A DNA stretch of 59,863 nucleotides, from assembly GCA_934630385.1 (NCBI GenBank), contig CAKTWE010000001.1:1-59863 (forward strand). Direction: 5' to 3'. The position numbers and the translations under genes were made by a program. The DNA comes from an uncultured Collinsella sp. (lineage in GTDB: Bacteria > Actinomycetota > Coriobacteriia > Coriobacteriales > Coriobacteriaceae). Positions 34,293 to 42,859 of the stretch are shown here, one piece after another; position 1 is the first letter of the stretch, and each line of letters opens with the position of its first letter. The notes under the pieces were generated by a model. The model was not told where the DNA came from, searched no databases, and saw only the letters and a list, made by a program, of their open reading frames with translations.

Positions 34293-34985
34293 ATGGTGCT
34301 CAAAATCGTTAAAACCGTCTGGCCGGTGATGCTCACCTATGTTGCGATAGGCGCGCCGTGCGGAATGATTATGGCGCAGACGGGAATGGAACCTTGGATG
34401 GTTTTTGCTCTGAGCAGCACGTTCGTGACGGGCAGCGGACAGTTTATGGTCTGCAATCTGTGGCTGGCAGGTGTGCCTGCGGCGTCGATTATCGCAAGCG
34501 TCGCCGCGATTTCCTCGCGCTTTGCTCTTTACTCGGCATCGATTGCACCGCATCTGACGGGCGCCTCGAAGCGTCAGGCGCTGGCTGTTGCCGCGACACT
34601 TACCGAGGAGGCATATGGCATCTCGCTTGCCAGGTTGGTTGAGGGGGAGGATTGGGGTCCGCGCGAGTCCTTTGTGCTCAACGCGATCCTCATCGCAACA
34701 TGGGGCGTTTCGTGCACGATGGGTGCCATCGTCGGTGCCGTTGTCGATGTTCCCACCGCTATTGCGAGTTTCGTCTGCACGTCGCTCTTTATCTGTCTAC
34801 TCTTTTCGCAGCGGCTGTCGCGCGGCAACGTTGTCGCGGCGGTTTCGGGCGCGGTGTCCGTCGCCGTATGCAAGTTCTTGGGCCTCACGAATATTGCCGT
34901 GCCGGTAAGTGTGCTCGTCGGCGTTGCCGCGGCGCTTGTGTGCGATGTCCTCGCTGAAGGATGGGGCGCTCGCGATGCCCGTTAA
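34293..34985 (+). CDS. azlC: AzlC-family amino-acid exporter subunit
   Basis: 230 residues starting at the ATG at 34293 (GAGGAACG before it). Six or so hydrophobic helices with GAPCGMIMAQTGMEPWM, SGQFMVCNLWLAG, and the AzlC LTEEAYGISLA and FVLNAILIATWGVSCTMGA segments. In Bacillus AzlCD exports branched-chain amino-acid analogues such as azaleucine. AzlD follows with an eleven-base overlap. Confidence 0.92.
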   Translation: MVLKIVKTVWPVMLTYVAIGAPCGMIMAQTGMEPWMVFALSSTFVTGSGQFMVCNLWLAGVPAASIIASVAAISSRFALYSASIAPHLTGASKRQALAVAATLTEEAYGISLARLVEGEDWGPRESFVLNAILIATWGVSCTMGAIVGAVVDVPTAIASFVCTSLFICLLFSQRLSRGNVVAAVSGAVSVAVCKFLGLTNIAVPVSVLVGVAAALVCDVLAEGWGARDAR

Positions 34986-35298
34986 TGAGATTTTGGTTCT
35001 GTGGCTGTCGTCGTGGGCGGCCATCGCATTCTTTCGCATCGCGCCGGCGTTCGCCCTGCGCGGACGGACCCTGTCGCCCCGCGTTACCGAGGCCTTGGGT
35101 TATATTCCGCCCGCCGCCTTTGCGGCGCTGGTCGCCAACGATTTGATAAGCCCTGGCGCTTTCGACGCCGGCTTGTGGCAGGGCTTGATTCCCTGGATTG
35201 CGGCCGCCGGCGTCGTGGCGGTGGCAATCAAGACAAAGTCGATGTTGTGGTGCTGCGTCTCGGGCATCGTGTTCTATATCGTTTTGAGCTTCATATAA
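34975..35298 (+). CDS. azlD: AzlD-family small exporter subunit
   Basis: 107 residues starting in the end of azlC (ATG at 34975). Hydrophobic helices with APAFALRGRTLSPRV, YIPPAAFAALVANDL and IPWIAAAGVVAVAIK. Partner of AzlC for amino-acid efflux. Translational coupling by overlap is the usual arrangement. Confidence 0.92.
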   Translation: MPVNEILVLWLSSWAAIAFFRIAPAFALRGRTLSPRVTEALGYIPPAAFAALVANDLISPGAFDAGLWQGLIPWIAAAGVVAVAIKTKSMLWCCVSGIVFYIVLSFI

Positions 35299-35379
35299 GA
35301 GCGGGGCACGTTTAGCGTTCCAGCACAACGAATCGTATTTCTCACCGAGCCGGTCTGCTTCTTCTGGTACCATGGTCAA

Positions 35380-35397
35380 ACTTTACTGTAGCAAAGT
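35380..35397. promoter_or_regulatory. Candidate operator upstream of kdgT-like gene
   Basis: ACTTTACTGTAGCAAAGT is a partial palindrome (14 of 18 bases match its complement) 43 bases before the permease start, in the only spacer able to hold its promoter. Regulator unknown. Confidence 0.35.
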
Positions 35398-35440
35398 GTG
35401 ACGTGGACTTTTGTTCTGCGTCAGCGGAAATGGGGGTTTC

Positions 35441-36463
35441 ATGGCACAGGAAGCGACCGCCAACGAGCAAAAGAAATTCAAGGTACCGCGTATCCCGGGT
35501 GACATCATGATCTATCCCATGATCGTTGGCCTTTTGCTCAACACTTTCTGCCCGCAGGTCTTCGAGATCGGTGGCTTCTTTACGGCTGCCTGCCGCGGCG
35601 GCTCCAACACCATCGTTGCCGCGATCTTGCTGTTTGTGGGCGCCGGTATCAGCTTTAAGTCCACACCGGGTGCCATCAAGACCGGCATCGTCGTGCTGAT
35701 CCCTAAGCTTGTGGTGGCGGCCGCGCTGGGTCTGGGCGTTGCGTATTTCTTTAACGACAACTTCCTGGGTCTGAGCTCCGTGTCTATCATCGGCGGCATC
35801 ACGTTTTGCAACATGGCGCTCTATACGGGCATCATGGGCGAGTTCGGCGATGAGTCCGAGCAGGGCGCCGTCGGTATCCTGTTCTTTACGGCCGGCCCCG
35901 CCGTCACGATGATCATCCTCGGTGTCTCGGGTCTCGCCAACATCCCCGTCGGCACCATCATCGGATCCATCCTGCCGCTTGTTATCGGCATGGTTCTGGG
36001 CAACTTGTTCCCGTTTATCAAGAACTTGCTGGTCCCCGGTGCCAATCCCGCGATTGCCGTCATCGGATTTCAGCTCGGTGCGTCTATGAGCCTGTCGAGC
36101 TTTATCACCGGCGGTATTTCCGGCATCTTGCTGGGCCTTGTCACGCTGTTTGTCGTCGGTCCCATCACCTTTGCGTTCGAGCGCCTGTGCGGTGGTAACG
36201 GCAAGGCTGCCGTGGCTTGTTCCACCATCGCCGGTACGGCTATGACCACGCCGGTCGCCCTCGCCGAGGTCGCGCCGCGCTACGCCGAGCTTGCACCCAC
36301 TGCGTACGCCCAGATCGCCACCGCCGTTATCATCACGGCAATCATGGCTCCGATTCTGACCGGCTGGGTTGACAAGAAGTTCTGTCAGGGCAAGGAAGAC
36401 CTGTCGCCCGCCGGTGTCGAGGCCATCGAGGAGGCTGTCGCAACCGATATCGACGGTGAGTAA
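35441..36463 (+). CDS. kdgT: 2-keto-3-deoxygluconate permease (KdgT family)
   Basis: 340 residues of about ten hydrophobic helices. Conserved family blocks are IPGDIMIYPMIVGLLLNTF, CRGGSNTIVA, IPKLVVAAALGLGVAYFF, then GILFFTAGPAVTMI and AGTAMTTPVALAEVAP. The family imports 2-keto-3-deoxygluconate from pectin or alginate breakdown with protons. There is no KDG kinase, aldolase or lyase in the window, so the substrate here is an assumption; an ATG at 35411 is also in frame, but GGGGG precedes the ATG at 35441. Confidence 0.88.
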   Translation: MAQEATANEQKKFKVPRIPGDIMIYPMIVGLLLNTFCPQVFEIGGFFTAACRGGSNTIVAAILLFVGAGISFKSTPGAIKTGIVVLIPKLVVAAALGLGVAYFFNDNFLGLSSVSIIGGITFCNMALYTGIMGEFGDESEQGAVGILFFTAGPAVTMIILGVSGLANIPVGTIIGSILPLVIGMVLGNLFPFIKNLLVPGANPAIAVIGFQLGASMSLSSFITGGISGILLGLVTLFVVGPITFAFERLCGGNGKAAVACSTIAGTAMTTPVALAEVAPRYAELAPTAYAQIATAVIITAIMAPILTGWVDKKFCQGKEDLSPAGVEAIEEAVATDIDGE

Positions 36464-36508
36464 CGGCCGTTGCCGATAATAGATTCCGGCGTGCAATTCG
36501 CGCCGTTC

Positions 36509-36552
36509 GAGCGCCCGAACGAAAGCTGTCTTGCGGTAACGTTCGGGCGCTC
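36509..36552. promoter_or_regulatory. 13-bp inverted repeat between kdgT and the diguanylate cyclase
   Basis: GAGCGCCCGAACG (36509-36521) and its complement (36540-36552), no T-run; inside the 188-base gap. It could be the end of kdgT, an operator or the stem over the promoter of the next gene, whose possible -10 TATTAT follows at once. Confidence 0.5.
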
Positions 36553-36651
36553 TGCTATTATTCCCATTACTCCTGCGGAGGAGGGGGTGTTTGTTGCCCA
36601 GACACGAATCGGACGATTCTGACCACTTGGATATTGAAGGGATGGCGTCTA

Positions 36652-37794
36652 GTGGTTAAGGCACTCAAGATCGAGATATTCCTGCTGTGCATGATTGTTC
36701 TTATCGGGCTTGCCGCGCGAAGCCGTCGCTCCCTGTTCTCGAGCACCCAGCAGCTCTTGTTTAGCATGCTCGGCTATACGTCTGCGGCGTACGTTTTCTT
36801 CGATATGATCTGGACGCTTTCGGACGGTTTGGACGGCACGTTGGGCATTGCTGTCAACTGGATTTCCAACGCGGTTTCGTTTTCGCTCTTTGCCATCGCG
36901 TGTCTCATTTGGTTTATCTATTCCGAGACGGTGCAGGGCTCTCGCCTTTTGACCGCGCGCTCTAGAGTGGCGCTTGTAACATTGCCTACGGTCTTGGTGG
37001 TCGCGCTGGCGTTTACCAGTTACTGGACCCATGCCTTGTTCTATATCGATGCGCAGGGCGTATATCGTCGCGGAGCGCTTTATATGATTCAGCCTATCGT
37101 TAGCTACTGCTACGTCATATATACGTCCTTGCACGCTTTTGTGCATTCCCTACGGGTTGAAAGCCTGCAAAAGAAGGCCATTTATCGTACACTGGCATTC
37201 TTCGCTATTCCCGCTCTGGTGGGTGGCACCTTTCAGGTCGCGTTCTCGGTGCCCGGCCTTTGCGTCGGCATAATGATTAGCATGTTGCTGCTCTACATCG
37301 TCTACCAGGAGCAGCTAATCTCGACCGACCCATTGACTGGCCTCAACAATCGCAACCGTTTTGAGACCTATATGCTGTCGCTCTTCTCAAATGTGGATCA
37401 GGCCGAAGATGTGTATCTGCTCATGATGGACGCTGACGGCTTTAAGCAGATTAACGATCGCTATGGACATGTGGAGGGCGACCATGCCCTCCAGGTCGTA
37501 TCTGCTGCGCTCAAAGCGGTCTGCTCGGCGTCTGGTGGCTTTATCGCACGTTATGGCGGTGATGAGTTCGTGGTGCTTCAAAAGGCGACTGCGGAGCAGG
37601 ACATCATAGACCTGTGTTCGGCGATTAACGACGAGCTCGCTCGTGCCGAGGTGCCGTATGCATTGCGGATGTCCATCGGTTACGCGCGAGTCGGCGATAG
37701 TGTTGATACCTGGCAAGACTTGCTTCGTGCTGCCGACGCGGAGCTCTACCGCGTAAAGCGCGAGAAGAAGAAAGCCGGCGCCCAGATACGCTAG
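36652..37794 (+). CDS. Membrane-bound GGDEF diguanylate cyclase
   Basis: 380 residues if GTG at 36652 is used, with AAGGGA nine bases before it (a TTG six codons upstream is possible). N-terminal half has seven or so membrane helices as in 7TM-type sensor domains. Then come TDPLTGLNNRNRFE, DADGFKQINDRYGHVEGD and the active RYGGDEFVVL loop. The GGDEF motif is intact, so it should make cyclic di-GMP; no EAL domain is attached. What the membrane domain senses is not known. Confidence 0.92.
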   Translation: MVKALKIEIFLLCMIVLIGLAARSRRSLFSSTQQLLFSMLGYTSAAYVFFDMIWTLSDGLDGTLGIAVNWISNAVSFSLFAIACLIWFIYSETVQGSRLLTARSRVALVTLPTVLVVALAFTSYWTHALFYIDAQGVYRRGALYMIQPIVSYCYVIYTSLHAFVHSLRVESLQKKAIYRTLAFFAIPALVGGTFQVAFSVPGLCVGIMISMLLLYIVYQEQLISTDPLTGLNNRNRFETYMLSLFSNVDQAEDVYLLMMDADGFKQINDRYGHVEGDHALQVVSAALKAVCSASGGFIARYGGDEFVVLQKATAEQDIIDLCSAINDELARAEVPYALRMSIGYARVGDSVDTWQDLLRAADAELYRVKREKKKAGAQIR

Positions 37795-37819
37795 AAAAAG
37801 GGGCGCACGCTTGCGTGCG
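37795..37819 (-). terminator. Terminator after the EamA transporter
   Basis: Minus-strand stem CGCACGC/GCGTGCG (37804-37819) followed by CCCCTTTTT. It lies 75 bases past the transporter stop and immediately against the cyclase stop. Confidence 0.7.
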
Positions 37820-37893
37820 TGGTGGCCTTCAGCTCACCGATGTACTCCAATAAGCTAAAGTGTGCGAACAGCCTCCCTAAAAAGGTGAGCTCT

Positions 37894-38829
37894 CTAGGCT
37901 TTTTTGGGTTTGTTGACGATGATGATGCCGCTGCAGACCAAGAGCAGGGCAACGATGACAGTAACGGGGCTCGTGCCGGCGCCCTCGCCAAGCAGCAGTG
38001 CGCTCAGCAGTACGCCAAAGACCGGGTTCATAAATCCAAAGACTGAGACGCGGCTGACGGGGTTGACGGCAAGCAGGCGCGACCACAGCGAGTAGGCGAC
38101 CGCGGAGATAAGCGCCATGTAGATGATGAGCACGATGGCGGGGACAATCGCCGTGGGGGAGAGCGCGCCACCCATCAAAAAGCCGATGGCGGTGAGGACC
38201 AGTCCGCCGACCAAGAACTGCCACCCGGCAAGCAAGACGCCGTCGTGCTTGCGCGAGAAGATGCCGATCAGGCAGGTCGAAAGAGCACCCGCGACAGTGG
38301 AGGCTAGGATAAAGCCCTCGCCATCGAGCCTGAAGCCAAAGGTGCCATCTGCGCCCGAGAGGTTGACGAGCGCGACGCCGGCAAAGCCCAGCGCACAGCC
38401 AAGCACCTTGGCCGTATTGAGCTTCTCGGTGTGAAATGCCAGGGCGGCAAAGAGGATTGCGAGGAAGTTGGCGCTGGCCTCGATGATGGAGCTCGACATG
38501 GCACTGGCGCGCGAGAGTCCCAGGTAGAAAAAGAAGTACTGCCCGATAGTCTGGAAGAGCGACAACGTGAGGATGGACTTGATATCGCGCGCTTGCGGAA
38601 CGAGCGGACGGCGCTGGGCCACGCTCATGCCGACAATGACCAGCATGCCGGCAAGGGTGAAGCGCAGACCCGCGAAGAGCAGCTGCGAGGCGCTGTCGTG
38701 CGCGGGAATGCCAAAGAGGCCGTAGCCAATCTTGATGCAGGGAAAAGCCGACCCCCAGAGTGCGCAGCAGACGAGACAGCCCAGGATGAGTCCGGGCAGG
38801 GTGGCGAGATACGGCTTGCGGCTTTCCAT
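37894..38829 (-). CDS. DMT-superfamily (EamA) transporter
   Basis: 311 residues with ten hydrophobic helices in two EamA repeats; LWGSAFPCIKIGYGLF near the N-terminus and SAVAYSLWSRLLAVNPVSRVSVFGFMNPVFGVLLSALLLGE in the second repeat. The family includes amino-acid and metabolite exporters. Start is at ATG 38829, with AGGAAGGA upstream; two upstream ATGs extend into the terminator of purL. Substrate not predictable. Confidence 0.88.
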   Translation of the reverse strand: MESRKPYLATLPGLILGCLVCCALWGSAFPCIKIGYGLFGIPAHDSASQLLFAGLRFTLAGMLVIVGMSVAQRRPLVPQARDIKSILTLSLFQTIGQYFFFYLGLSRASAMSSSIIEASANFLAILFAALAFHTEKLNTAKVLGCALGFAGVALVNLSGADGTFGFRLDGEGFILASTVAGALSTCLIGIFSRKHDGVLLAGWQFLVGGLVLTAIGFLMGGALSPTAIVPAIVLIIYMALISAVAYSLWSRLLAVNPVSRVSVFGFMNPVFGVLLSALLLGEGAGTSPVTVIVALLLVCSGIIIVNKPKKA

Positions 38830-38852
38830 GATGTCCTTCCTGTATGCGCGAA

Positions 38853-38890
38853 GCAAAAAAGAACCCGCCACCGGGCGTGCCGGTGGCGGG
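38853..38890 (-). terminator. Intrinsic terminator after purL
   Basis: 10-bp stem CCCGCCACCG/CGGTGGCGGG (38864-38873/38881-38890) followed on the minus strand by TTCTTTTTT. It ends the purL transcript just before the EamA gene. Confidence 0.9.
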
Positions 38891-38928
38891 TGTTGTTACC
38901 CGAAGGGATTGTACCCGATGGGAAAGCT

Positions 38929-41900
38929 TTAAGCGAAGTAGGCTACGCCGCTCTCAAAGATCGGCATGAACTTATCGCCGGGGACATGCTCAGGCACGTT
39001 GCGGTACAGGTTGTCGCCGCGACGCTCGGCATGGCCCATCTTGCCCAGGACACGGCCGTCGGGGCTCGTGATGCCCTCGATGGCGAGTGCGGAGCCGTTG
39101 GGGTTGACGGAAAGATCCATGCTGGGCTTGCCGTCCTCGCCCACGTACTGCGTGGCGACCTGGCCGTTGGCGATCAGCTGGGCGAGCACCTCGTCGTTGG
39201 CGACAAAGCGGCCCTCGCCGTGGCTGATGGCGACGGTGTAGGGGTCGTCCAAGCTGCACTGCGACAGCCACGGGGACAGGTTGGACGAGATGCGGGTGCG
39301 CACCAGGCGGCTCTGATGGCGACCGATGGTGTTGAACGTCAGCGTGGGCGCATCGGGCGTGGCGTCGACGATGTCACCGTAGGGCACCAGACCGAGCTTG
39401 ATCAGGGCCTGGAAGCCGTTGCAAATGCCCAGCATCAGGCCATCGCGGGCCTTGAGCAGGTCGCGGACTGCCTCGGTGACCTCGGGAGCGCGGAAGAACG
39501 CCGTGATGAACTTGGCGGAGCCATCGGGCTCGTCGCCGCCCGAGAAGCCGCCGGGGATCATGACGATCTGACTCTCGCGGATGCGGCGGGCAAGCTCGTG
39601 GGTGCTCTCGGCGACGGCTTCGGGCGTGAGGTTGTTGATCACGAAGGTGTCGGCCTCGGCGCCGGCTGCGCGGAAGGCACGGGCGCTATCGTACTCGCAG
39701 TTGTTGCCGGGGAACACGGGGATAACCACGCGCGGGCGGGCGATCTTGGCGCCGCCGTACACGTGGATGTCCTTGGCGCGGAAGTCGATGGTCTCGACCT
39801 CGGCGGTCTCGCCGGCGCTGCGGTAGGCGAAGACACTCTCGATGCCGCTCTCCCAGGCCTCCTGAAGCTCGGAGAGCTCGATGACCTCGGAGCCGGTGTC
39901 GATGACATAACCCTCGACGGTGGTGCCCAGGGGCTCGACGACAACGCCGTCGGCGACCTCGGGCAGTTCGGCGTCCTCGGCGAGCTCGACGATAAAGCTG
40001 CCGTAGAGCGGGGTGAAGAAGCTCTCCACGTCCACATCCTCGGCAAGCTCGATACCGATCTGGTTGCCGACGCACATCTTAAAGAGGCTCTCGGCGCCGC
40101 AGCCGTAGCCGGGCGTGGAGACTGCCAGGGCGTCGCCGTTGGCGGTGAGCGCCTCGACGGCGTCAAACGCGGCGAGCAGCTGCTGAGCGTCGGGGCGGTA
40201 GTCCTCGCCGTAGGTGGCGGGGGCGATGCGGACGACGCGATGCGTCAGACCCTTGAACTCGGGCGAGACGGCACGGGCGGCCTTACCCACGGCCACAGCG
40301 AAGCTGATCAGAGTCGGCGGAACGTTGAGCTCACCGGCCTCATCCTCAAACGAGCCACTCATAGAGTCCTTGCCGCCGATGGCACCGGCACCCAGGTCGA
40401 CTTGGGCCATGAGGGCGCCCAGGACGGCTGCCATGGGCTTGCCCCAGCGCTCGGCCTCGGTGCGCAGGCGCTCGAAGTACTCCTGGAAGGAGAGGTAGGC
40501 GCGCTTGTGCTCAAAGCCGGCAGCCACGAGCTTGGCGATGGACTCGACCACGGACAGGTAGGCGCCAGCAAACTGGTCGGCTTCCATCAGGTAGGGGTTG
40601 AAGCCCCATGCCATGGCACTTGCCGTGGTGGTCTCGCCGTCCACGGGGAACTTGGCGACCATGGCCGAGCTCGGGGTGAGCTGTGTCTTGCCGCCAAAAG
40701 GCATGAGCACGGTCGCGGCACCGATGGTGGAGTCGAAGCGCTCGGACAGGCCCTTGTTGGAGGCGACGTTGAGGTCGGTGACAAGCGAGGTCATGCGCTC
40801 GGCGAGCGTGGTGCCGGCCCAGCTGGGCTGCCACACGCTGCGGGCGCACACGTGAGCGACCTGGTGCTTGGGCGCGCCGTTGGAGTTGAGGAACTCGCGG
40901 GAGAGGTCGACGATGGCGACACCGTTCCAGGCCATGCGCATGCGCGGCTCGGCGGTAACCTCGGCGATGACAGTTGCCTCCAGGTTCTCCTCGGCGGCGT
41001 AGCCCATGAACTCCTCGACGTCACCGTCGGCGACGGCGCAGGCCATACGCTCTTGGGACTCGGAGATGGCGAGCTCGGTGCCGTCCAGGCCGTCGTACTT
41101 CTTGGTCACGGTGTCCAGGTCGACATACAGGCCGTCGGCAAGCTCGCCCACGGCGACCGAGACGCCGCCGGCGCCAAAGTCGTTGCAGCGCTTGATCAGG
41201 CGGCAGGCGTCGCCGCGGCGGAACAGACGCTGAAGCTTGCGCTCGACCGGGGCGTTGCCCTTCTGGACCTCGGCGCCCGAGGTCTCGATGGACTCGGTGT
41301 TCTGGGTCTTGGAGGAGCCGGTGGCACCACCGATGCCGTCACGGCCGGTGCGGCCGCCCAGCAGGATGATCTTGTCGGTGGGGGCGGGGCACTCGCGGCG
41401 CACGTGGTTTGCCGGGGTAGCGCCCACGACGGCGCCGACCTCCATGCGCTTGGCCACGTAGCCGGGGTGATAGAGCTCGTTGACCTGGCCGGTGGCAAGG
41501 CCGATCTGGTTGCCGTAGCTGGAGTAGCCGGCGGCAGCGGTGGTTACGAGCTTGCGCTGCGGCAGCTTGCCCTCGAGCGTCTCGGAAACCGGGACGGTGG
41601 GGTCGCCGGCGCCGGTGACACGCATGGCCTGGTACACGTAGCTGCGGCCCGAGAGCGGGTCGCGGATGGCGCCGCCCACGCAGGTGGCGGCACCGCCGAA
41701 GGGCTCGATCTCGGTCGGGTGGTTGTGAGTCTCGTTCTTAAAGAGGAACAGCCAGTCCTGGTCCTCGCCATCGACATCAACCTTCACCTTGACGGTGCAG
41801 GCGTTGATCTCCTCGGACTCATCGACATCAGTCATAACGCCGGTCTTCTTAAGGTACTTGGCGCCGATGGTGCCCATGTCCATGAGGCAGACGGGCTTGG

Positions 41901-42675
41901 CGTCGCGACCGAGTTCGTGGCGCATCTCCATGTAGCGGTCGAAGGCCTGCTGCACCACGGCGTCGTCGATCGTCACGTCGTCCAGGACGGTGCCGAAGGT
42001 GGTGTGGCGGCAGTGATCGGACCAGTAGGTGTCGATCACGCGGATCTCGGTGATGGTGGGGTCGCGGTCCTCATCGCGGAAGTACTGCTGGCAGAAGGCG
42101 ATGTCCGCCTCGTCCATGGCAAGACCGCGCTCGGAAATAAAGGCGGCAAGGCCGGCCTCATCGAGCTCGCGGAAGCCGTCGAGCACTTCGACGGGCTGAG
42201 GCTCGGGGGTCTCCATGTACAGCGTCTCGGGCAGGTCGAGCGAGGCGATGCGCGCCTCGACGGGATTCACCACGTAGTGCTTGATGGCCTCGATGGCGGC
42301 TTCGTCCAGGGCGCCCGAGATCATATAGACCTTGGCGGAGCGCACGGCGGGGCGCTCGCCCTGGCTGATGAGCTGCACGCACTCGCTGGCGGAGTCGGCG
42401 CGCTGGTCAAACTGGCCAGGCAGGAATTCGACGGCAAAGACGGCGCCATCGCTTGCGGGGAGCTCGTCGTAGGTCACATCGACCTGGGGCTCGCTAAAGA
42501 CGGTCGGCACGCAGGAGCGGAAAAGCTCCTCGTCGATGCCCTCGACGTCGTAGCGGTTGATGATCCTCAGGGCCTCGATGCCCTTGATGCCGAGAATCTC
42601 GGTCAGCTCGCCCTTGAGCTGCTGAGCCTCGACGTCGAACCCGGGTTTCTTCTCCACGTAGATACGAGAGACCAT
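38929..42675 (-). CDS. purL: Phosphoribosylformylglycinamidine synthase, single-chain large form (PurL with fused PurQ)
   Basis: Step four of purine synthesis: FGAR plus glutamine and ATP to FGAM. The 1248 residues correspond to the large form with an N-terminal domain, two AIR-synthase-like ATPase halves and a C-terminal glutaminase. Landmarks are TYWSDHCRHTTFGT in the FGAMS core, NETHNHPTEIEPFGGAATCVGG, and the amidotransferase region RVVIPVFPGNNCEYDSARA with nucleophile Cys in LGICNGFQALIKLG. AAGGCAGG precedes the ATG. A 1420-codon open frame on the opposite strand (38431-42693) is produced by the codon bias of this gene. Transcript ends at a strong terminator. Confidence 0.97.
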   Translation of the reverse strand: MVSRIYVEKKPGFDVEAQQLKGELTEILGIKGIEALRIINRYDVEGIDEELFRSCVPTVFSEPQVDVTYDELPASDGAVFAVEFLPGQFDQRADSASECVQLISQGERPAVRSAKVYMISGALDEAAIEAIKHYVVNPVEARIASLDLPETLYMETPEPQPVEVLDGFRELDEAGLAAFISERGLAMDEADIAFCQQYFRDEDRDPTITEIRVIDTYWSDHCRHTTFGTVLDDVTIDDAVVQQAFDRYMEMRHELGRDAKPVCLMDMGTIGAKYLKKTGVMTDVDESEEINACTVKVKVDVDGEDQDWLFLFKNETHNHPTEIEPFGGAATCVGGAIRDPLSGRSYVYQAMRVTGAGDPTVPVSETLEGKLPQRKLVTTAAAGYSSYGNQIGLATGQVNELYHPGYVAKRMEVGAVVGATPANHVRRECPAPTDKIILLGGRTGRDGIGGATGSSKTQNTESIETSGAEVQKGNAPVERKLQRLFRRGDACRLIKRCNDFGAGGVSVAVGELADGLYVDLDTVTKKYDGLDGTELAISESQERMACAVADGDVEEFMGYAAEENLEATVIAEVTAEPRMRMAWNGVAIVDLSREFLNSNGAPKHQVAHVCARSVWQPSWAGTTLAERMTSLVTDLNVASNKGLSERFDSTIGAATVLMPFGGKTQLTPSSAMVAKFPVDGETTTASAMAWGFNPYLMEADQFAGAYLSVVESIAKLVAAGFEHKRAYLSFQEYFERLRTEAERWGKPMAAVLGALMAQVDLGAGAIGGKDSMSGSFEDEAGELNVPPTLISFAVAVGKAARAVSPEFKGLTHRVVRIAPATYGEDYRPDAQQLLAAFDAVEALTANGDALAVSTPGYGCGAESLFKMCVGNQIGIELAEDVDVESFFTPLYGSFIVELAEDAELPEVADGVVVEPLGTTVEGYVIDTGSEVIELSELQEAWESGIESVFAYRSAGETAEVETIDFRAKDIHVYGGAKIARPRVVIPVFPGNNCEYDSARAFRAAGAEADTFVINNLTPEAVAESTHELARRIRESQIVMIPGGFSGGDEPDGSAKFITAFFRAPEVTEAVRDLLKARDGLMLGICNGFQALIKLGLVPYGDIVDATPDAPTLTFNTIGRHQSRLVRTRISSNLSPWLSQCSLDDPYTVAISHGEGRFVANDEVLAQLIANGQVATQYVGEDGKPSMDLSVNPNGSALAIEGITSPDGRVLGKMGHAERRGDNLYRNVPEHVPGDKFMPIFESGVAYFA

Positions 42676-42859
42676 TGGTTCCTGCCTTCCTGATCGGTTG
42701 GGCGTACGGTACGGTATGCGGCAGCGGTCGGTTTACGGGGCAAGCCTCGCGGTCGCCTTGAGCCACATGTTTGTAAACCTCACTATGATACGACAGCTCG
42801 CGGCGCGTAGAGGACGGCGAGGGTGCTACAGTGAAGCGCAAACAAGAGAAAGGCATCAC

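Noticed and set aside
35441..36463. Reading a pectin or alginate degradation locus from KdgT
   Set aside because: No lyase, kinase or aldolase is near; a permease alone does not support the pathway.
38431..42693. 1420-codon open frame on the plus strand opposite purL
   Set aside because: It mirrors purL exactly, has an Ala/Gly/Val/Asp/His-rich low-complexity translation and no domain. Codon bias in GC-rich genes keeps the antisense frame open.
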